Positions 9,201-14,140 of a stretch of DNA of 14,140 bases are shown here, piece after piece. Under the pieces are notes generated by a model, which was not told the DNA's origin, searched no databases, and saw only the letters and a list, made by a program, of their open reading frames with translations. Source of the stretch: Euperipatoides rowelli (lineage: Eukaryota > Onychophora > Udeonychophora > Euonychophora > Peripatopsidae); assembly GCA_003024985.2 (NCBI GenBank), contig PXIH01S0021295.1, one strand, 5' to 3'. Numbering within the stretch: the first letter of the stretch is position 1; each line of letters starts with the position of its first letter. Made by a program: the position numbers and the translations under genes.

Positions 9201-11133
9201 CAACGTTAAGGCTTGAATATTTGCCGTTCCAAACAATCTAATGTAATCAACACAATTTACGTAAAGAGGATAAATCGATCCAAGAAGGTCAAACAAAATA
9301 AAAAAAATGTTAACTGAGCACAAAAATCCATCGATCTCGAAAGTCCAGATGAAAACATTTGATCAACGTAAATAACAGCCTTCGATATTACGATACACAC
9401 TTTTTCAAAGCACTGATTCCTCTCCATTAACGTAATGCAGATAAGAGTCTGTTTGTAACACCCGGATTTTGAAATAATGTAACCTTGAATGCACACCACT
9501 AAAGTTGAACATTTTATTCACAATCCTTTTGGAAGTGAGCTCATTATTTAAATTTTGGCAATGAGTTTTTTTTTTTTTTTAGATTTCTAAATGAGGGCCT
9601 TGTTACACTCTTTAGCCATCCAAACTTTTCCATTTCCAAAACTTAACTTTTGTCTTCTATGGGCCGGGTGGAGAACTTAAGATTCTGAACATTACTGACC
9701 TCATAGACTCTCAAATATTTAATATTAGTTAATGTATTTACTGTATCTGTAATAAACAAATAAGGTTATAAAATAATGAATTATATAACATGTATCATAT
9801 CACAAAAAAAACACTAAGTTAGGGAAATCAGTGGACATTTTTAAAAGAATTCATATTTTTCACTTCTATGTGCATTATGTTGGAAATATTTCAGCCATGT
9901 TGTTCAATCAAGTTATTCAAAACTTGAAACAAAAAATGTCAGTGTTGACCCAGTTTAAATTGATAACCAGTTTTTATATATATTTTTTAAAAAAAGTGTC
10001 AAATTACTGTTGAGGTGTTACATCGGCCCAAATGCATTAGGGATAGGGAGGGAGAACTTTTATATTGCCCCAATTAAAATTACACTAATTTTGCTCCATT
10101 GGACCGGGAAATCATTTAAAATGTTACATGTTGGTATCCCAAATTTTCAGCCTAATAGTGACATTACATATACAGTATGACTATTGAACAAGGATTATTC
10201 ATTTAAGTCTTGCATGATTTATTCAAATATTGGCAATTATTTGATAATCAAAGTAAGATGTTTTCAGGTCTTAGAAATAAAAGTCCAAATTATAATCTTG
10301 CTTTAAAGGTCAAATGTAATGGATTTTTTTTTTATTATTGATTTTCAAAGATAATTACTATAAAAAAAATTCCACTGGCAAAAAATAATTTAAAATGCAT
10401 AAAAAAAAAAGTTACTTAAAGATAAAANTAAGACTATTGCTATCCTCAGTCTGAGATTACAATTTGAAGATTCCACATTTTNTTTGGGTCTGAGATTAAT
10501 TTGATGACAAAATAGCCTCTACAGCTGTTTTCTTTGTAATGATTTAACGTAAATAGAGGTATGTTCAACTTGTATTTAAGATCATTTTGGTTTTTTTTAA
10601 AAAAAAATTGGATCATAATAGCACAAAGGATGATTTGATTATGATTTTTTACAAGTATTTAAACACTTAGTCCATATGATATCCAGCTTTATGCTTACAA
10701 AGATAGTAAATATTCTATAGTTAAGTATAGCAAGCTGTATTCATTTATAGCCTATGNTGTCACAAAATATCTCCCCTGGTGTGTACAGTGGACAATGTTG
10801 TTTTAAGGGGGAGGAGCTAAAGACAATTATTTTAAAAATCGAATTGTAAATAACTTTTTTTTCTGGTGGAAATTTTTTTTTAGTAAAAATTTTTGAAAAT
10901 CAATAATAAAAAAATTTTTTAAATCTGTTACATTTGACTTTTAATTTAAAATCTATCAATTCAAAAATTAGTTTAAATTGTTTTTTTTTAATATTTTTTA
11001 GGGAGGCAACAAAAAAGGACTAAGTCGGTTGGACAAACACATGCGGGCATTTAAAGAAAGGCAATGTCGAGCTCGTAATAAAAATATGCGAGCGGTTAAC
11101 ATTAGTATAGAAGGACGGAATTTGGCTTTATAA
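139..11133 (+). CDS. IWS1: IWS1/Spn1 transcription elongation factor, 3' part (8 coding exons, 5' end outside window)
   Basis: Joining exons 139-221, 2235-2286, 3680-3757, 3842-3959, 4659-4767, 5640-5699, 7502-7613 and 11002-11133 gives 744 nt in one frame: 247 residues plus TAA. All junctions are GT...AG, with phases 2,0,0,1,2,2,0. The protein is recognisably the C-terminal half of IWS1. Landmarks, counted from the first visible codon, are [12 protein letters not shown] (46-57), [15 protein letters not shown] (82-96), MAGKLISEWSRPIF (105-118), a basic PKKRK (141-145), ALRPGD (168-173), [15 protein letters not shown] (182-196), SRLDK (212-216) and terminal ISIEG (238-242). Residues of about 30-120 form the TFIIS N-terminal-like helical domain. 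In yeast and human this domain binds SPT6, and the protein helps recruit histone chaperone, RNA-export and H3K36-methylation factors to elongating Pol II in the nucleus. The acidic N-terminal half is not in the window. No frameshift or internal stop is present, so the gene looks intact and functional. Confidence 0.96.
430..1412 (+). mobile_element. Decayed 5'-truncated non-LTR retrotransposon (jockey/CR1/I-like reverse transcriptase)
   Basis: The open frame 430-936 (168 aa) is the second half of a LINE-type reverse transcriptase. It shows [12 protein letters not shown] (5-16), the GLPQG motif (31-35), FVDD at 61-64 in the position of the catalytic F/YADD box, the [13 protein letters not shown] helix (88-100) and YRDLGVIVD (128-136). 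After the stop at 934 the homology continues in shifted frames: frame 3 from 963 ([13 protein letters not shown]); frame 2 from 1025 ([20 protein letters not shown]); frame 3 again from 1155 ([21 protein letters not shown]), with a stop at 1290 and a T-run; then [13 protein letters not shown] at about 1314 and FTLDTWL at about 1410. These are the usual C-terminal motifs of jockey/CR1-type elements. The fingers, endonuclease and ORF1 are missing. It lies in intron 1 in the same orientation as IWS1 and is clearly dead. Confidence 0.88.
1413..2234 (+). other. Rest of IWS1 intron 1: LINE 3' tail and plain AT-rich sequence
   Basis: About 1413-1709 may be the 3' untranslated tail of the retrotransposon, because it runs without a break from the last RT-like codons to TTAATAAATTG beside the poly-G tract; this boundary is inference. 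From 1729 to the acceptor at 2233-2234 I see only AT-rich intron, with TACTGTA heptamers at 1997 and 2102. Confidence 0.5.
1710..1728 (+). repeat. Poly-G tract, 19 Gs
   Basis: An uninterrupted G homopolymer sits in an AT-rich intron. It can form G-quadruplexes in DNA or, as it is on the transcribed-sense strand, in the pre-mRNA. The exact length is uncertain, because long homopolymers are often misassembled. Confidence 0.9.
2235..2286 (+). CDS. IWS1: IWS1 exon b
   Basis: This small 52-nt exon has acceptor TTTTGTAG and donor GTGAGT. It completes the split Lys codon and reads [17 protein letters not shown], matching the first TND helix region of IWS1 (the -DL..-F-D-G----I pattern). It ends in phase 0, directly before the EWL motif of the next exon. 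Confidence 0.93.
2287..3679 (+). other. IWS1 intron 2 (1393 bp)
   Basis: It contains the minisatellite 2658-2880 and a T-run at 3421-3434. The stretch 2950-3290 is somewhat less AT-rich and carries a 99-codon open frame on the minus strand (2972-3271), but I recognise no protein family in it. The rest is featureless. Confidence 0.7.
2658..2880 (+). repeat. Degenerate minisatellite, about 45-bp unit, five copies
   Basis: Units begin at 2658, 2702, 2754, 2799 and 2845, with lengths of 44, 52, 45, 46 and 36 (partial). Each starts with a version of GGGATGAGT, passes through TAGGGGTTACAAGTAGT and GTTGACTA, and ends TTTAAGAT. Copies differ by substitutions and small indels, so the array is old. 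Confidence 0.8.
3680..3757 (+). CDS. IWS1: IWS1 exon c
   Basis: The acceptor is TTAATTCAG and the donor CAG|GTAAAC. The exon is 26 whole codons, [12 protein letters not shown] followed by [13 protein letters not shown], which are central TND helices. A longer open frame upstream through the acceptor (from 3608) is only intron read-through. The following intron is just 84 nt. Confidence 0.95.
3758..3841 (+). other. IWS1 intron 3 (84 bp)
   Basis: Much shorter than its neighbours, this intron runs from GTAAAC to TTTAAG. It is probably recognised by intron definition. It carries no insertion. Confidence 0.85.
3842..3959 (+). CDS. IWS1: IWS1 exon d (TND core)
   Basis: The acceptor is the less common TTTAAG (AG 3840-3841) and the donor is GTAAGT. 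It encodes [10 protein letters not shown], the hallmark [15 protein letters not shown] and then MAGKLI, ending with one base of a split Ser codon. SGIGK-----KH is the most conserved stretch of the IWS1/TFIIS-N fold. Confidence 0.95.
3960..4658 (+). other. IWS1 intron 4 (699 bp)
   Basis: It holds the hAT-like element at 4209-4457. The rest is AT-rich, ending in a long T tract before the acceptor. Confidence 0.8.
4201..4465. mobile_element. Non-autonomous hAT-like element (249 bp) with 8-bp target-site duplication
   Basis: TTCTAAAG at 4201-4208 is repeated exactly at 4458-4465, flanking a 249-bp insert (4209-4457) that begins CA and ends TG. The right end read inward is CAGTGATATCC, a typical hAT terminus. 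The left end is CACCTACAGTATGTCC, a poorer match. Subterminal TTATGGCCC on the left and TTGTCGGGCC (minus strand) on the right are both followed by A-runs, giving inverted-repeat symmetry. The duplication fits hAT consensus sites (T at position 2, TA at 4-5, A at 7). There is no coding capacity. An N lies at 4271 beside a poly-A run. Confidence 0.75.
4659..4767 (+). CDS. IWS1: IWS1 exon e
   Basis: A strong poly-T tract precedes acceptor TAATTTAG, and the donor is GTAAGT. It reads (S)EWSRPIF, then KEEREQRD, then MPKKRKT, and ends with AG of a split Ser codon. EWSRPIF closes the TND domain. [11 protein letters not shown] is conserved in animal IWS1, and PKKRK is a plausible nuclear-localisation signal (inference). 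Confidence 0.95.
4768..5639 (+). other. IWS1 intron 5 (872 bp)
   Basis: No gene or clear element was seen. It has a C-run at 5109-5118 and TACAGTA/TACTGTA heptamers at 5055, 5098, 5177 and 5431. A second plausible acceptor (TTCTTTACTCAG, AG 5622-5623) lies 16 nt before the one used. Confidence 0.7.
5640..5699 (+). CDS. IWS1: IWS1 exon f
   Basis: The acceptor is ATATTTTAG (AG 5638-5639) and the donor GTAAGT. The 60-nt exon reads (S)[19 protein letters not shown] plus AA of a split Lys codon. The D-DKAL-G-E pattern aligns with the variable linker before ALRPGD in IWS1. A competing AG at 5622-5623 would bring in a stop codon (see findings). Confidence 0.9.
5915..6530 (+). repeat. Degenerate dispersed direct repeat (TTCTTCATTGG...ATTAG type), about four copies
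   Basis: Similar segments of about 40 bp start near 5917, 6022, 6100 and 6489. Each has a TTCTTCTTCATTGG-like head, a purine-rich middle (GAGAGAAG, GATGAAAG, GGAGAAAAGAAG, AAACAAAGAAAAA) and, in most copies, an ATTC(A/T)ATTAGT-like tail. The inverted-repeat element 6160-6445 separates copies three and four, so it may have inserted into an older array. Confidence 0.45.
6154..6451. mobile_element. Short inverted-repeat element (MITE-like, about 285 bp)
   Basis: AGGGTTATATATTCTT at 6166-6181 pairs with AAGAATATACACCCCT at 6429-6444 (14 of 16 positions). The flanks share CAACTG (6154-6159 and 6446-6451), which may be a target duplication; the base after the left copy is an N (6160). Inside, TTCTTCCCGA recurs at 6219 and 6399, and a related CTTCCCGAG at 6199. 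There is no coding capacity. The left end CCCAGGG is hAT-like but the right end is not, so the family is open. Confidence 0.5.
7502..7613 (+). CDS. IWS1: IWS1 exon g
   Basis: The acceptor is TTTTTTTACAG (AG 7500-7501). The donor is the weaker GTATAT at 7614. It reads (K)[19 protein letters not shown], then [11 protein letters not shown], then [21 protein letters not shown] and KDYVVRPKW are near-invariant IWS1 C-terminal motifs. Confidence 0.96.
8013..8087. repeat. Phased GGATTATCC array containing a perfect 53-bp palindrome
   Basis: GGATTATCC or its reverse complement GGATAATCC starts at 8013, 8025, 8043, 8061 and 8079; the last four are exactly 18 bp apart. The arms 8021-8046 and 8048-8073 are exact reverse complements (26 bp each) around a single T at 8047. 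It can extrude as a cruciform or fold as a near-loopless RNA hairpin. A poly-A run follows at about 8095-8108. GGATTA is also the core site of Otx/Bicoid-type (K50) homeodomains, which may be coincidental. Confidence 0.9.
8680..9086. mobile_element. Inverted-repeat element (407 bp) with nested hairpins
   Basis: The ends are an exact 13-bp inverted repeat, GATGTGGAGGGAA (8680-8692) against TTCCCTCCACATC (9074-9086). Inside lie three more exact inverted repeats: TGACCTCT/AGAGGTCA (8701-8708, 8719-8726), TACCCAGAAT/ATTCTGGGTA (8827-8836, 8951-8960) and TCAGAAATCATC/GATGATTTCTGA (8932-8943, 8970-8981). The segment is also less AT-rich than its surroundings. There is no coding capacity and I see no target-site duplication. 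It is best read as a fold-back MITE. Confidence 0.6.
10303..10944. mobile_element. Inverted-repeat element (634 bp) flanked by TTAA
   Basis: The left arm (10307-10378) and right arm (10863-10940) are reverse complements with indels. They include a 23-nt exact match (10327-10349 against 10892-10914), AGGTCAAATGTAA against the reverse complement of TTACATTTGACTT at the tips, and CCACTGG against CTGGTGG at the inner ends. TTAA abuts both tips (10303-10306 and 10941-10944), consistent with a TTAA target duplication as in piggyBac-type elements, although the tips lack the usual CCC. A direct repeat GTCTGAGATTA lies inside at 10449 and 10488. There is no ORF. Ns occur at 10428, 10482 and 10757. Confidence 0.65.
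11002..11133 (+). CDS. IWS1: IWS1 last coding exon with stop
   Basis: The acceptor is AATATTTTTTAG (AG 11000-11001). It reads [17 protein letters not shown], a basic stretch rich in Arg and Lys, and [10 protein letters not shown], then TAA at 11131-11133, immediately followed by a second in-frame TAA. KKG-SRLDK-MR-F and the ISIEG end match the IWS1 C terminus, so the stop is authentic. Confidence 0.95.
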   Translation, partial: GGNKKGLSRLDKHMRAFKERQCRARNKNMRAVNISIEGRNLAL

Positions 11134-11292
11134 TAAATCCAGGACTTCTTTGGTCCCACTTCAATCTCTTTCTGGACTTTATAAGCGCTTAGGAAGAGAC
11201 TGCAGCCTCATCCACGATGACATGCAGGATAAAGATATCTCAACCAACAAATCATCTCTTGTTAAAGTGATGACGATCTAGCAGGTTTCTAG

Positions 11293-11470
11293 TCATGTGA
11301 CTAGAATAATATTTTAGTCATGCGATTTGATCATGTGTCTAGAGTAAGTTTTGAGTCTTGACTGATGGAAGCTTTGATCATAGAGAGAGAGAGAGAGAAA
11401 GTTTGGGCAGCTTCTAGTCATGTAATTCAAGATATCTTCGTCATGTGACAAAATAAAATTTTATTCATGA
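11293..11470 (+). repeat. TCATGTGA-type motif cluster in the 3' UTR, with GA microsatellite
   Basis: TCATG followed by related tails occurs at 11293, 11318, 11331, 11418, 11441 and 11465, several preceded by CTAG or TTTTAG. It looks like a decayed short tandem repeat. An (AG)n run lies at about 11381-11398. Any regulatory use is inference. Confidence 0.55.
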
Positions 11471-11930
11471 GAGGAGTAAGATTTTAGTAATGGTACCAGA
11501 TTTTTGCTCTGGGGTGACAAAAATATGTTTTTGGATAAGAAATAACATTTCTAATTCAATTTGAAAGCATTTTATTTTGTTTTTGTTTTTTAATTGAAAA
11601 TTAAAAAAAAAATGCAGATTTTTTAAATTAATTTTAAATATCAAATTTTTTATGTTTTTAATGGTTCAAAAATTTTAATTTTCCCATTCCATTATTATTA
11701 TTTTTTGTTGCCATGGATTTTTTATTATTTTCTGCACTGCAACCTCATGATCTAATGTACTGTACATTTGAATTAAGGAATGTCATATTCTTATTTATTT
11801 TTAAAATATGAATGAGCTTTTTTAAAAAACTATTAATTTTTTGAAGTTCATTTTATTTAGACATTCCATATCAGGGGGGGAATTAGATATGTAAAAAAAA
11901 AGACTATTATATTGTGCATTTTAATGCCTA

Positions 11931-11936
11931 AATAAA
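11931..11936 (+). terminator. Main candidate poly(A) signal AATAAA
   Basis: A canonical hexamer is followed by CATTTCTGG and then a T/GT-rich stretch (GGATTTGTCTTC), the normal layout of a cleavage/polyadenylation site. Alternatives are AATAAA at 11452-11457 and 12057-12062. Confidence 0.6.
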
Positions 11937-11955
11937 CATTTCTGGATTTAAACTG

Positions 11956-12423
11956 GATTTGTCTTCAATTATTTATTATATAATACATGTATATGTATAA
12001 CTGTTAAATATATTCAAATGATTAAGTTTACATTTTATTAAACTGTGATTTTGTAAAATAAAAATATCCAGTATGTATTTATTATTGATAAGAATGCATG
12101 TTTGTTTGTTTTTTAATATGAAATTTTGCAGAATTTTAAATTAAACAAAAGGAAATTTTAACTGACAATTGATACTTTGGTAAACCTCTCTTGTCCCACA
12201 CACACACAAACTTCTAACCCATCTTACCATCAAGCTAGTCAATCCATTATGCTTACTAATGATAGCCAATATATATCACACCTATGCCTCACCTTTAAGA
12301 ACTCATCTCATTTCCAAGCCAGTATCTTCTGCAGGTAAGTTAGTTACCAAGTCCACTAACCATCATGAGAAATTATCTAATACATTTCACACACTTTGTC
12401 TCTTTAAAGTACCCCAACAACTT
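11956..12423. other. Intergenic, AT-rich
   Basis: This lies after the IWS1 poly(A) site. It includes a spare AATAAA at 12057 and a short CA run at about 12198-12208. The 66-codon open frame starting at 12259 has no recognisable family and runs into the transposon at 12432. Confidence 0.5.
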
Positions 12424-12723
12424 CTTATACACAGGTTGGTGTGGCCCTGGGCTATATAAAGTTTGGAGGCCCTTGTATTATTAAAATTAAATTTTGATAA
12501 TTTTTTTTTTTTTAGTGAAAGTAAAACCTAACTGGAAATTATTTAGCATTGAAATATTCAGAACATTCAAAGGTCAAAGGTGAATCATATTTTGACCTTG
12601 GTACACCAATTAATGGTTTAATTTTTATTTATTTTTACAATAGGCTGAGGGCCCCCCGCTGCATTATGAGGCCCTGTGCTGCAGCCCGCCAAGTCCATAT
12701 ATAAACCCATCCCTGCTTATACC
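12424..12723. mobile_element. Non-autonomous hAT-like element (284 bp) with near-perfect 8-bp duplication
   Basis: CTTATACA (12424-12431) and CTTATACC (12716-12723) flank a 284-bp insert (12432-12715). The insert starts CAGGTTGG and, read from the other end, starts CAGGGATGGG. Subterminal TATATAAAGTTTGGAGGCCC (left) resembles TATATATGGACTTGGCGGGC (right, minus strand). CAGG termini and 8-bp duplications are hAT hallmarks. It has no coding capacity; its GC-rich ends stand out from the AT-rich flanks. Confidence 0.75.
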
Positions 12724-13145
12724 TCACTCACAAGCTAGTTCTAATTGGGTTCAGCTACTTGGGAAGAAATGAGATAAATGTCACAAGTTGAGAAAAGCAA
12801 TGCTTATTAGAGCTGCCACACCAACTTCATATTTCATTTACAGCATATACTGTATTTGAAAAGATGACAAAATTAGTTTACCAAATAAGTATACACCATC
12901 AAAATGATAGAACTGTTGGACATCACATTCCTTCCTCTGGGTTGAGCATCTGTTGCTACCCCTGTCCTTCGCTTAAATTTTTTTGTTTCTTAGGGTTTAT
13001 AATATTTTTTTTTCTTAAAATCCAACAAAAGTATTAAAATTTGGTTTTCTCAAAAACACTTTTATAAAATGTTCTCAAAAATAGTTTATACATTGAACTT
13101 ATAATTACTCATTAAGTATTTTTTTTATCATGATGGGATTATGAT
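12724..13145. other. Intergenic, nothing recognised
   Basis: AT-rich sequence with one TACTGTA at 12848. No ORF or repeat that I can support was found. Confidence 0.5.
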
Positions 13146-13429
13146 CAGGGGCGTAGCTAAAGAATTTTATTGGGGGGGGGGGGGGGAGAAATGAGAAATT
13201 TCCCAAGTTGAACTAAAACTGCCAACTGAGAAATTTAAAAAGGAACCTAATTTTTCGAAATTTTATTTTTGCGCCCCCTCATGCTTCCCCCACCACAAAA
13301 AAAATCAATAAGAACACCATGCTACTATTTCTAGACACGTGTTTTTAATGCAGTGTAAAAATATTGATGCTCCCCCTTCCCTGGAAATTTTTTTGCTCCC
13401 TTTGAAATCTAGTTCTGGCTACGGGCCTG
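13146..13429. mobile_element. Short inverted-repeat element with CAGGGGCGTAGC end (284 bp)
   Basis: CAGGGGCGTAGCTA at 13146-13159 is mirrored by TGGCTACGGGCCTG at 13416-13429. Next to the left end is a 15-G run (13172-13186), and C-rich tracts occur inside (GCGCCCCCTC, CTTCCCCCACC, CTCCCCCTTCCC). The CAGG...CCTG ends are hAT-like. CAGGGGCGTAGC next to a G-run is, from general experience, a frequent repeat end in invertebrate genomes. No 8-bp duplication is visible. Confidence 0.6.
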
Positions 13430-14140
13430 CAGTGCAAAGTTAGACTAAAAAAACACTTAAAAATGCTGTCATGTCATTTTTTAGCATAATCTGATTAAAT
13501 ATAGAATGATAGTAAGTTAATTTTAATTTACATTCTAGCCAACTATTATTAATTCTTATAAATTTCAGACACTTGGCATTTAATATTTATGCGGAAACAG
13601 AAAGTTGAAATAAGAGTCAAAATAAATGATTTCATATGGGTTCTGAAAAAAAAGGTGTTCATATCATATAAAACTATGTTTAAGAAAAATAAGTGGAACC
13701 AATATTCATTAACCTCTTTCGTGCAAATGGCTAGAAAAATTGTGCTTATATCATAAAATAGTAAATTGCAAACAATAATAAGTATTTTAATAATTATCTA
13801 AGTAATAGTGACCTCAGATATGCATAAATTATCTCAAATTTAGCATAATTTTATCAGCTTTCAAACAAACGTAATATTATTGCTCTAGGATGCTGTTAAA
13901 TTTATATGAATTTTTTAATGAATAAAATGAGGATTTTTATTAGATAATTTAGAAATTTGAAAAGTTATTATTGTAGACTTCTGAAGGAAGCCTACAGAAT
14001 AAATCTTCAATTTATTCCTTATTATATGTGTTTGTTATTATATTGTATATATTATAACAAAAGGCTAGTTTCTGACGCTGCGAGTGATTTTCCACAAGAT
14101 GGCGCCAGTCCAGCCACTTGTTACAGGAGAGGAGTACTAA
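13430..14140. other. Intergenic to window end; CpG-bearing edge
   Basis: 13430-14060 is plain AT-rich sequence. From about 14070 the base composition changes, with CpGs in GACGCTGCGAG and GGCGCC. An ATG at 14099 in good context (CACAAGATGG) opens 13 codons and ends with TAA at the last base. It could be the start of the next gene or of a repeat; I cannot tell. Confidence 0.35.

Larger units (their letters stand above)
7614..11001 (+). other. IWS1 intron 7 (3388 bp, the largest)
   Basis: It contains the palindrome array 8013-8087, the inverted-repeat element 8680-9086 and the TTAA-flanked inverted-repeat element 10307-10940. Between them, 7614-8012 and 8088-8679 are plain AT-rich sequence. 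9087-10302 has no supported gene; the open frames at 9257-9499 (minus) and 9831-10013 (plus) match nothing I know. Confidence 0.75.
11134..11955 (+). other. IWS1: IWS1 3' UTR (end approximate)
   Basis: Sequence follows the stop up to an estimated cleavage site 15-25 nt after AATAAA at 11931-11936. It contains a GA microsatellite, a set of TCATG-type repeats (11293-11470) and T/A-rich runs. An earlier AATAAA at 11452-11457 could give a short UTR of about 340 nt. The TAATAAAT overlapping the stop codon is too close to be used. Confidence 0.6.

Noticed and set aside
9257-10013. 80-codon minus-strand frame (9257-9499) and 60-codon plus-strand frame (9831-10013)
   Set aside because: Low-complexity, hydrophobic AT-driven translations in an intron with no homology I can name.
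9594-10029. Possible further inverted-repeat element: GGGCCTTGTTACACTC against the reverse complement of the GGTGTTACATCGGCCC-like end, with AAATG flanks
   Set aside because: The match needs indels and the flank repeat is short and AT-rich; not enough to claim an element.
11129-11136. AATAAA overlapping the stop codon as poly(A) signal
   Set aside because: It would leave almost no 3' UTR; better placed signals exist at 11452 and 11931.
12259-12459. 66-codon frame downstream of IWS1
   Set aside because: No family, and it crosses the border of the hAT-like insertion at 12432.

Overview
The window is a strongly AT-rich piece of an animal nuclear genome carrying an intron-containing protein gene. 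It is not prokaryotic: no ORF of bacterial size is present. Eight short conserved segments, each flanked by GT...AG splice sites, join in phase into one recognisable eukaryotic protein. The many small inverted-repeat transposons, the degenerate LINE reverse transcriptase, the poly-G and poly-A runs and the isolated Ns suggest a draft assembly of a repeat-rich metazoan, probably a (marine) invertebrate. I cannot name the species.

The gene is the 3' part of IWS1 (yeast Spn1), the transcription elongation factor that binds SPT6 on elongating RNA polymerase II. Coding exons are 139-221, 2235-2286, 3680-3757, 3842-3959, 4659-4767, 5640-5699, 7502-7613 and 11002-11133. Together they give 744 nt, or 247 codons plus TAA. 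They cover the conserved C-terminal half: the end of the linker, the TFIIS N-terminal-like (TND) helical domain, a basic stretch and the conserved C-terminal tail. The acidic, disordered N-terminal part of the protein must lie upstream of base 1. A 3' UTR follows, with a good poly(A) signal at 11931-11936.

Most of the window is intron and flank, and it is shaped by mobile DNA. Intron 1 holds a 5'-truncated, frameshifted non-LTR (jockey/CR1-like) retrotransposon in sense orientation. Intron 2 has a roughly 45-bp minisatellite. Intron 4 has a 249-bp hAT-like element with a perfect 8-bp target-site duplication. Intron 6 has a short inverted-repeat element and a degenerate TTCTTC-type repeat. Intron 7 (3388 bp) has a perfect 53-bp palindrome, a 407-bp inverted-repeat element with nested hairpins, and a 634-bp inverted-repeat element flanked by TTAA that ends 61 bp before the last exon. 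Downstream of the gene are two more hAT-like elements of 284 bp each.

I see no multi-gene system and no tRNA, rRNA or CRISPR. The least explained signals are the 18-bp-phased GGATTATCC palindrome array in intron 7 and a strong excess of the heptamer TACTGTA/TACAGTA across the non-coding DNA (21 hits by hand count).
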